Of a DNA stretch of 60,833 nt, positions 54,738-60,833 are shown piece after piece. Numbering within the stretch: the stretch's first letter is position 1; each line of letters opens with the position of its first letter. The DNA is from Planctomycetaceae bacterium. Its GTDB lineage: Bacteria > Planctomycetota > Planctomycetia > Planctomycetales > Planctomycetaceae. The notes beneath the pieces are model-generated. The model was not told the DNA's origin and searched no databases. It saw nothing but the letters and a program-made list of their open reading frames with translations. The stretch lies in NCBI GenBank assembly GCA_002724415.1, contig PBOU01000129.1:9587-70419 (forward strand). The letters run 5' to 3'. Made by a program: the position numbers and the translations under genes.

Positions 54738-55030
54738 TGCCGGACGGGACACTCGACGGGGTGATCGTGGAGTTCTTCGGGATTGCCCGTCAGCGGGCGG
54801 GGCGGACCCAGATCGTCGTTTGTCGGGGCCAGGAGGTGGTCCGACTGGGTGACGTGTTTCTGGCTGTCGGGTTGGAGTTGCCGGGTCTGGCCGAGGAGTG
54901 CCTGGACGGTCCTCGACCCCGGGAGGGATACCTGGCCAACATCAACGCCTGCCGCTTCACGACCGATCCGGACGTTCCGGTACAGGCCGGTGACCAGGTC
55001 TTGTTGCTGGCTGCCGACGCGGGTGGATGA
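54737..55030 (+). CDS. MoaD/ThiS family ubiquitin-like protein
   Basis: IVEFFGIARQRAGR..., YLANINACRFTTDPDVPVQAGDQVLLLAADAGG: beta-grasp pattern with C-terminal GG; TGATG overlap with upstream gene. Confidence 0.82.
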   Translation: MPDGTLDGVIVEFFGIARQRAGRTQIVVCRGQEVVRLGDVFLAVGLELPGLAEECLDGPRPREGYLANINACRFTTDPDVPVQAGDQVLLLAADAGG

Positions 55031-56889
55031 GCGGCGTTGTTGCAATTCGTCGCCCGGCGGTCTGCAATTGGGCTATGGAATCAGTTCCCGGTTACCACGG
55101 TGGATATCTGCGCGTCGATCTGACCGATCGCACGAGCCGTCGGATCGAGTGGCCAGAGGGCGTGCTGCGACGGTTCATCGGTGGAGCGGGGCTGGGTGCC
55201 TGGGTGCTGGGGCACGAAACCTCCGGCGTGATTGATCCACTGGCGGCTGAATCGCCCCTGGTGTTTGTCTTCAGCCCACTGGTCGGAAGTCCACTGACCA
55301 CCTCGGCCAAGTTCGCCGTTCTCGCCAAAAGTCCTCTGACGGGACGGATCAACGATTCTCTCTCGTCGTCGCACTTTGCCATCGCCGGTAAGAGAAGCGG
55401 TCACGATGCCATAGTGATTGTCGGGAAGGCCCGTCAGCCCACGACGCTGGTGGTCACTCCCGAGGGTGTGCGTTTCGAATCCGCCGAGTCGGAGTGGGGC
55501 CTGGGCAGTCGCGAGGCCAGTCAACGGGTGCGGCGGCGTCTTGGAGACGACGGTTTCCAGGTGGCGGCGATCGGGCCGGCCGGTGAGCGGCTGGTCCATT
55601 ACGCGACGATTTCACACGATGCCCGTCACGCCGGTCGGGGTGGACTGGGAGCGGTCATGGGGGCCAAGCAACTCAAGGCGGTCGCTGTCGCCGGTGACCG
55701 CCGGGTCCAGTACGCCGACGGGGAACGCCTGCTGGAGATCTCCAAGGATCTGTCTCAACGCTCGCTCGGAGCCGCCACGGCCAAGTACCGTGAACTGGGC
55801 ACCGTCGACAACCTGTTGACGTTCAATCGACTCGGGTCGCTGCCGACCCGGAACTTCCAGGCTGGCGTGTTCGACGGGGCTTCCCGGCTGGCTCCCGAGT
55901 CGCTCGAGGCCGACCGCAACCGAACTCGCGCCAGTTGTGCCGCGTGCACGATCGGTTGCGAACACATTTTTCCGCTCGCCGGGACCGAAGACAGTTCGAG
56001 TGGACAGGGCGTGCGGATGGAGTACGAGAATCTTTTCGCGCTCGGCCCGCTGTGCGGGGTTTCCGATCCGCAGGTTGTGCTGGCGGCCTCACACCTCTGC
56101 GACGAGTTGGGAATCGACACGATCAGCACCGGCGCGAGCATCGCGTTTGCCATGGAATGCGCCGAACGGGGGCTGGTTGACATTCCCGGTTTGCGGTTTG
56201 GAGAGGGCGAGGCGTTGTTGGCCATGATCGCCGATATCGGCCACCGTCGTGGTTGGGGTGACATGCTGGCCGATGGGACACGGGCGGCTGCCGAACGGAT
56301 TGGCGGTGGGTCGCACGAGTTCGCACCTCACGTGAAGGGGCTCGAGATTCCCGGTTACGAACCCCGCGCGCTGCAGGCGATGGCACTGGGATTTGCCGTG
56401 GGCACCCGTGGAGCCGACCACAATCGGTCGGGTGCCTACGAGGTGGACTTTTCGCCGGACGTTGAGCGGATCGACGCGGGACCCGAGACGATCGAGCCGG
56501 TCGTGAGGGTCGAGGACGAGGCGGTACTGATGGATTCCTTGATCCTGTGCAAGTTTCTCCGTGGCGTGTTTTCCGACCGGTTGGCCGGGATGGCCGAACT
56601 GCTGAAACCGGTGACCGGTTGGGATATCACGATCGAGGAACTCCTGGAAATTGCCAATCGAATCGTGACGACCAAGAAGGTGTACAACATCAGCCAGGGC
56701 TGGACTCCCAGCGAGGACACCCTGCCACTGCGATTCTTCGAGGAATCTCTGGCTGACGGGGGAAGCGCCGGTGCCCGGATTGACTCGATCCAATTGGCGG
56801 CCCAGGTCGAGGCCTACAACCTGCTGCGCGGTTGGACGGCCGAGGGTTTTGTTTCCGGGACGCGGCGAGCTGCACTGGGATTGGACTGA
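55027..56889 (+). CDS. Aldehyde:ferredoxin oxidoreductase (tungsten-pterin family)
   Basis: YHGGYLRVDLTDRTSRRIEWPEGVLRRFIGGAGLGAWVLGHE, FSPLVGSPLTTSAKFAVLAKSPLTGRIND, CAACTIGCEHIF (CxxCxxxC), distal LILCKF Cys. Confidence 0.95.
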   Translation: MSGVVAIRRPAVCNWAMESVPGYHGGYLRVDLTDRTSRRIEWPEGVLRRFIGGAGLGAWVLGHETSGVIDPLAAESPLVFVFSPLVGSPLTTSAKFAVLAKSPLTGRINDSLSSSHFAIAGKRSGHDAIVIVGKARQPTTLVVTPEGVRFESAESEWGLGSREASQRVRRRLGDDGFQVAAIGPAGERLVHYATISHDARHAGRGGLGAVMGAKQLKAVAVAGDRRVQYADGERLLEISKDLSQRSLGAATAKYRELGTVDNLLTFNRLGSLPTRNFQAGVFDGASRLAPESLEADRNRTRASCAACTIGCEHIFPLAGTEDSSSGQGVRMEYENLFALGPLCGVSDPQVVLAASHLCDELGIDTISTGASIAFAMECAERGLVDIPGLRFGEGEALLAMIADIGHRRGWGDMLADGTRAAAERIGGGSHEFAPHVKGLEIPGYEPRALQAMALGFAVGTRGADHNRSGAYEVDFSPDVERIDAGPETIEPVVRVEDEAVLMDSLILCKFLRGVFSDRLAGMAELLKPVTGWDITIEELLEIANRIVTTKKVYNISQGWTPSEDTLPLRFFEESLADGGSAGARIDSIQLAAQVEAYNLLRGWTAEGFVSGTRRAALGLD

Positions 56890-56974
56890 TCGCCCCGGGC
56901 GGACGTGAATTGACCTCGGTGACTGTGGTTGCGAGAATTGGCCAATCATCCCGCTTCACTCGACACCTGCTTTC

Positions 56975-57322
56975 ATGCCCGAAGCCTTCATCCTGATTCC
57001 CGGTCGCACCAGTCGCCAGGGTACAACCCTCAACGAGGGCAAGTACACCGACGGATACATTGAGGAGATCAGCACGTTGCAGGTCGCTCCCGAGGACATG
57101 CAACGCCTGCAACTGGTCGATGGGGATCTCGTGCGGGTTTACAATGACGTCGGTGAATTCACGGTGCCGTGCAAGTCGGCCCGTGGCGACGAATTGCCGC
57201 CGGGGATGTTGTTTATCAGTTACGGAGACAAATCGAGTCGTTTGATGGGCGGGGACACCCAGGGCTGTGGAATGCCCGACAGCAAGGGGCTGGACGTGTT
57301 CCTGGAAACGACCCCGGGTTAG
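56975..57322 (+). CDS. fwdD: Formylmethanofuran dehydrogenase subunit D-like (molybdopterin dinucleotide-binding)
   Basis: FILIPGRTSRQGTTLNEGKYTDGYIEEISTLQVAPEDMQRLQLVDGDLVRVYNDVGEFTVPCKSARGDELPPGMLFISYGDKSSRLM. Confidence 0.88.
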   Translation: MPEAFILIPGRTSRQGTTLNEGKYTDGYIEEISTLQVAPEDMQRLQLVDGDLVRVYNDVGEFTVPCKSARGDELPPGMLFISYGDKSSRLMGGDTQGCGMPDSKGLDVFLETTPG

Positions 57323-57354
57323 CCAGCGACGACCTCGAAGAAACCGACACGCCA

Positions 57355-58731
57355 ATGAGCACGATCGAATCATCGACTGCCACGCAGGAACCGACGCCCG
57401 AGTTGCGGGTGGTCGAGGATGCGACCTGTACGTTTTGTGGGTGTGTCTGTGACGACATGGAGTTGACCGTCGAGGGCAACCGGATCACGAAGGCGAAAAA
57501 CGCCTGCGTGCTCGGAAAGGCCTGGTTCTTCAATCATCACATTGAGGACCGGCCCGAGGCGTTGATCGATGGCCAGCCGGCCGGTTACGAGCAGGCGATG
57601 GACCGGGCCGCTGATATCCTGCTCTCGGCTCGCTTTCCGTTGACCTATGGTCTCAGTGACACCACGACCGAGGCGCAGCGGGTGGCCGTGGCGATCACCG
57701 ATTGGATCGGCGGGATTGTCGACACCACCACCAGCGTCTGTCACGGCCCCTCGGGAATTGCCTTCCAGGGAGTGGGCGAGGTGACCTGCTCGCTTGGCGA
57801 GGTGAAGAATCGTGCCGATTACCTGATTTTCTGGGGTGGGAATCCGGCCGAGAGCCATCCCCGTCATTTCACCAAGTACAGCCTGATGCCCAAGGGGGAA
57901 TTTGTTCCCAACGGCCGTAAGGATCGCACCGCGGTGCTGATCGACGTGCGCAAGACCAAGAGTGCCAAGGCGGCTGATCATTTCTTGCAGGTCAAGCCTC
58001 GTCGCGATTTTGAACTGGCGTGGGCATTGCGTGCCCTGGCCAACGGCCTGGAACTGGACGCCGCGACAATCGAAGAGACGACCGGGATTTCGCTCGACAC
58101 GCTCGAAGAAGTGATGGAGGGAATGAAACGAGCCAAGTTCGGTGTGATTCTCTTTGGCATGGGCCTGACGATGACCCGTGGCAAGCATTTCAACAGCGAA
58201 GCGGTTCTTGCTCTGGCGCGTGACATGAACAAGCACACCCGTTGGAACGCCAAGCCGATGCGAGGGCATGGCAACGTGACCGGGGCTGACAATGTCGTCA
58301 GTTGGTCGACGGGTTACCCGTTCGGGGTCCACCTGGGAGGTGGCTTCCCCCGGTTCAACCCGGGTGAATTCACCGCGTCGGATGTGCTGGCCCGGGGCGA
58401 GGCCGACGCCGCCCTGATTATTGCCAGCGATCCGATGTCGAATTTTTCTCAGCCCGCCCGCGATCACCTCCAGGGCATTCCCAGCGTGGTTCTCGACCCG
58501 AAGCTGTCCGACACCGCCCGCACCGCCGCGGTCGCCTTCACGACCTCGACCTACGGGATCAATACCTCCGGGACGGTGTACCGAATGGATGACGTGCCCA
58601 TCCCGCTGCGACCCGCATTCGAATCGCCTTACAAGAGCGATCTCGAGATCTTGAGGGGCATCGAGTCCCGCATCCGGCAACGCCAGCTTGCCGGGGCCGT
58701 CGCTGGCCAGTCAACGGGTGGGACAGCATGA
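57355..58731 (+). CDS. fwdB: Formylmethanofuran dehydrogenase subunit B
   Basis: DATCTFCGCVCDDMELTVEGNRITKAKNACVLGKAWF, TTSVCHGPSGIAFQGVGEVTCSLGEVKNRADYLIFWGGNPAESHPRHF. Confidence 0.93.
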   Translation: MSTIESSTATQEPTPELRVVEDATCTFCGCVCDDMELTVEGNRITKAKNACVLGKAWFFNHHIEDRPEALIDGQPAGYEQAMDRAADILLSARFPLTYGLSDTTTEAQRVAVAITDWIGGIVDTTTSVCHGPSGIAFQGVGEVTCSLGEVKNRADYLIFWGGNPAESHPRHFTKYSLMPKGEFVPNGRKDRTAVLIDVRKTKSAKAADHFLQVKPRRDFELAWALRALANGLELDAATIEETTGISLDTLEEVMEGMKRAKFGVILFGMGLTMTRGKHFNSEAVLALARDMNKHTRWNAKPMRGHGNVTGADNVVSWSTGYPFGVHLGGGFPRFNPGEFTASDVLARGEADAALIIASDPMSNFSQPARDHLQGIPSVVLDPKLSDTARTAAVAFTTSTYGINTSGTVYRMDDVPIPLRPAFESPYKSDLEILRGIESRIRQRQLAGAVAGQSTGGTA

Positions 58732-60392
58732 GTTCGCTGCGGATCACGGGTGGGACGATCTACGATCCTGCCAACGGGATCGACGGTCAGGTTGGTGACA
58801 TCTGGATCGTTGATGGCAGGGTGGTGGAAACTCCAGCCGAGCCGGATGCCTCGGCCGATCGGACAATCGATGCGACCGGCCTGGTCGTGATGCCCGGCGG
58901 TATCGACATGCACTGCCATATTGCCGGACCGAAGGTCAACACCGCCCGGAAGATGATCCCCGACGACAAGCGGAAAGCCGATCCGGTCCACCGCACGCGA
59001 TTGACCCGGTCGGGCACCGGCGGCAGCGTTCCCAGCACGTTCGCGACGGGATACCTCTACGCCGGCCTGGGCTACACCACCGCCTTTGACGCCGCCGTTC
59101 CTCCCCTGGGAGCGCGGCATGCTCACGAGGAACTCGCTGACACCCCCGTCATTGACAAGGGGTTTTATGTCCTGATGGGCAACAACCACTACGTGATGAA
59201 GCAACTGGCCGACGGCGAGCCGGGGTTGCTGAAAGCCTACATCGCGTGGTTGCTCAATGCGACAAAGGGCTACACGGCCAAGCTGGTCAATCCCGGTGGA
59301 GTGGAGATCTGGAAGAGCGGCGGCGGGAACGCCACGGGAATCGACGACACGGTGGACCACTTTGCGGTGACACCCCGGCAGATCATCCAGGGTGTGGCCG
59401 GTGCGGTGCACGAACTCGGGTTGCCTCACCCGGTGCACATCCACTGCAACAACCTCGGGTTGCCGGGGAACCATGCCACCACGATGGAGACGATGAAGTC
59501 GCTGGAGGGGCACCGGGGACACCTGACTCATATCCAGTTCCACAGCTACGACGGCGATCCCGACGACCAGTCGACATTTGGTTCGCGGGTGGAGGAATTG
59601 GCCGAGTATGTCAATACGCACGACAACCTGACCGTCGACGTCGGCCAGGTGATGTTTGCCAACACCACCTCGATGACCGGTGATGGACCGCTGGGCTACT
59701 ACCTGCACCAGGTCACCGGTCGCAAGTGGTTCAGCGGCGATACCGAGATGGAGGCCGGCTGCGGGATCGTGCCGATTGTCTACAAGCAAAAGAGCCTCGT
59801 GCACGCCTTGCAATGGGCCATCGGGCTCGAGTGGTACCTGCTGGTCGATGATCCCTGGCGGATTGCCATGAGCACAGATCATCCCAATGGGGGTTCCTTC
59901 CAGGCGTATCCCGAGATCATCTCGCTGTTGATGGACCGTGAGCGGCGGCTGGAGGTGCTGGCTGGGGCACCGCCGGCGGTGGCTGACCGTTGCCTGCTGA
60001 AGGACCTTGATCGCGAATACACCCTGGGGGAGATCGCGATTATCACCCGCGCCGCGCCCGCTCGTATGCTTGGCCTCTCTCACAAGGGCCATCTTGGGCC
60101 GGGAGCAGATGGTGATGTGACACTGTACAGCCCCGATGACGATATCCAGCGGATGTTCGAACTGCCTCGCTATGTGTTCAGCCGGGGTGAACTGATCGTT
60201 GACGATGCACAGATTCTTCAGGACTCGCGGGGCCGCACGTTGCACGTCGCGCCCGAATATGACCCTGACGCCGTGGACGACATCCAGGCGTGGTTCGAAA
60301 AAACCTATTCGATCCAGTTTCGCAACTACCCGGTCGACGACCACTATCTCGAGAATTCACTGGTCATACCGACCCGTTCTGATTCGTCGTGA
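58728..60392 (+). CDS. fwdA: Formylmethanofuran dehydrogenase subunit A (amidohydrolase)
   Basis: LRITGGTIYDPANGIDGQVGDIWIVDGRVV, VVMPGGIDMHCHIAGPKVNTARKM, GTGGSVPSTFATGYLYAGLGYTTAFDAAVPPLGARHAHEE, HIHCNNLGLPGN; ATGA overlap with fwdB. Confidence 0.95.
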   Translation: MSSLRITGGTIYDPANGIDGQVGDIWIVDGRVVETPAEPDASADRTIDATGLVVMPGGIDMHCHIAGPKVNTARKMIPDDKRKADPVHRTRLTRSGTGGSVPSTFATGYLYAGLGYTTAFDAAVPPLGARHAHEELADTPVIDKGFYVLMGNNHYVMKQLADGEPGLLKAYIAWLLNATKGYTAKLVNPGGVEIWKSGGGNATGIDDTVDHFAVTPRQIIQGVAGAVHELGLPHPVHIHCNNLGLPGNHATTMETMKSLEGHRGHLTHIQFHSYDGDPDDQSTFGSRVEELAEYVNTHDNLTVDVGQVMFANTTSMTGDGPLGYYLHQVTGRKWFSGDTEMEAGCGIVPIVYKQKSLVHALQWAIGLEWYLLVDDPWRIAMSTDHPNGGSFQAYPEIISLLMDRERRLEVLAGAPPAVADRCLLKDLDREYTLGEIAIITRAAPARMLGLSHKGHLGPGADGDVTLYSPDDDIQRMFELPRYVFSRGELIVDDAQILQDSRGRTLHVAPEYDPDAVDDIQAWFEKTYSIQFRNYPVDDHYLENSLVIPTRSDSS

Positions 60393-60508
60393 AACGCCCT
60401 CTTGCCAATCACCAACCGCTTGGTGAGAATGCCTGTCCGAGGAATCGTTCACAAATCCTGGGAGTCCGGTTGCTTTCAATCGTGTCTCAATTCAGACGGA
60501 GGGCTTCG

Positions 60509-60833
60509 ATGATGTTCCCAATTCGGATCGGCCTGTGGCTGTTGGTGGGACTGTTGGTAGTGGCAACCGGCCCTGATCAGTTGTTGGCCCAGGATGAGAC
60601 AGGTCGTCGCGACGAGGTCCCGCCTCCTGGTTCACAAATGTTTCCTCCTGATCCTGAACGGGAGGCCTCCGGTCCGATGGACCGCAAAGAGTTCCAGCAG
60701 GGTGATGTGAAAATGGGAGGAGGTGGCGACAACGGGGTGGGGGCCCAGGCGGTGTTGATGTCGCTGCTGCCTTACCTGGCTCTTGTCGTGGTCGTCGGCA
60801 TTTTGATCTTCGTTTACTTCATCAAGTCGACGG
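60509..60833 (+). CDS. Hypothetical secreted/membrane protein, 3'-truncated by window edge
   Basis: ATG 60509: MMFPIRIGLWLLVGLLVVATGPDQLLAQDETGRRDEVPPPGSQMFPPDPE...VLMSLLPYLALVVVVGILIFVYFIKST, no stop to window end. Confidence 0.6.
   Translation, partial: MMFPIRIGLWLLVGLLVVATGPDQLLAQDETGRRDEVPPPGSQMFPPDPEREASGPMDRKEFQQGDVKMGGGGDNGVGAQAVLMSLLPYLALVVVVGILIFVYFIKST

Noticed and set aside
57739-57741. Possible selenocysteine at the FwdB metal-ligand position
   Set aside because: The codon is TGT (Cys), not in-frame TGA.
57370-58680. 436-aa minus-strand ORF opposite fwdB
   Set aside because: Antisense of fwdB; no motifs.
60409-60426. TCACCAA-CCGC-TTGGTGA hairpin after fwdA
   Set aside because: 7-bp stem with no U-tract; too weak to call a terminator, though it could contribute to the operon end.

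Overview
The window is 60.8 kb of dense, high-GC bacterial chromosome. Gene content points to a planctomycete: DUF1501 and Tat-signal Gfo/Idh proteins, DUF4159, PQQ-propeller, sialate O-acetylesterase, MoxR/DUF58 and NPCBM-like proteins. I support about 55 protein-coding genes, one tRNA-Asp(GTC) and one Rho-independent terminator. I saw no CRISPR array, rRNA, prophage or transposase. Most of the window is housekeeping (ispE, spoVG, purQ, purM, hppA, rsfS, argS, pdxJ, trpF, trkA) or secreted/periplasmic planctomycete-type proteins. The most interesting part is the right third (47.1-60.4 kb), a methanofuran/C1 region. It holds homologs of a COG1548 (MfnF-like) protein and an ATP-grasp (MfnD-like) protein. 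Further on is a co-directional run of PIG-L deacetylase, MoaD/ThiS-like protein, tungsten aldehyde:ferredoxin oxidoreductase, FwdD, FwdB and FwdA. Here FwdB keeps a CxxCxxxC...C [4Fe-4S] motif and the VCHGPS metal-ligand cysteine, and a separate FwdD is present. That suggests a redox-competent formylmethanofuran dehydrogenase rather than the hydrolytic Fhc complex of methylotrophic proteobacteria. A second notable item is a SpoVG protein with a four-cysteine zinc-ribbon-like insertion, encoded directly after ispE. All calls come from reading translations and motifs; no database search was run.
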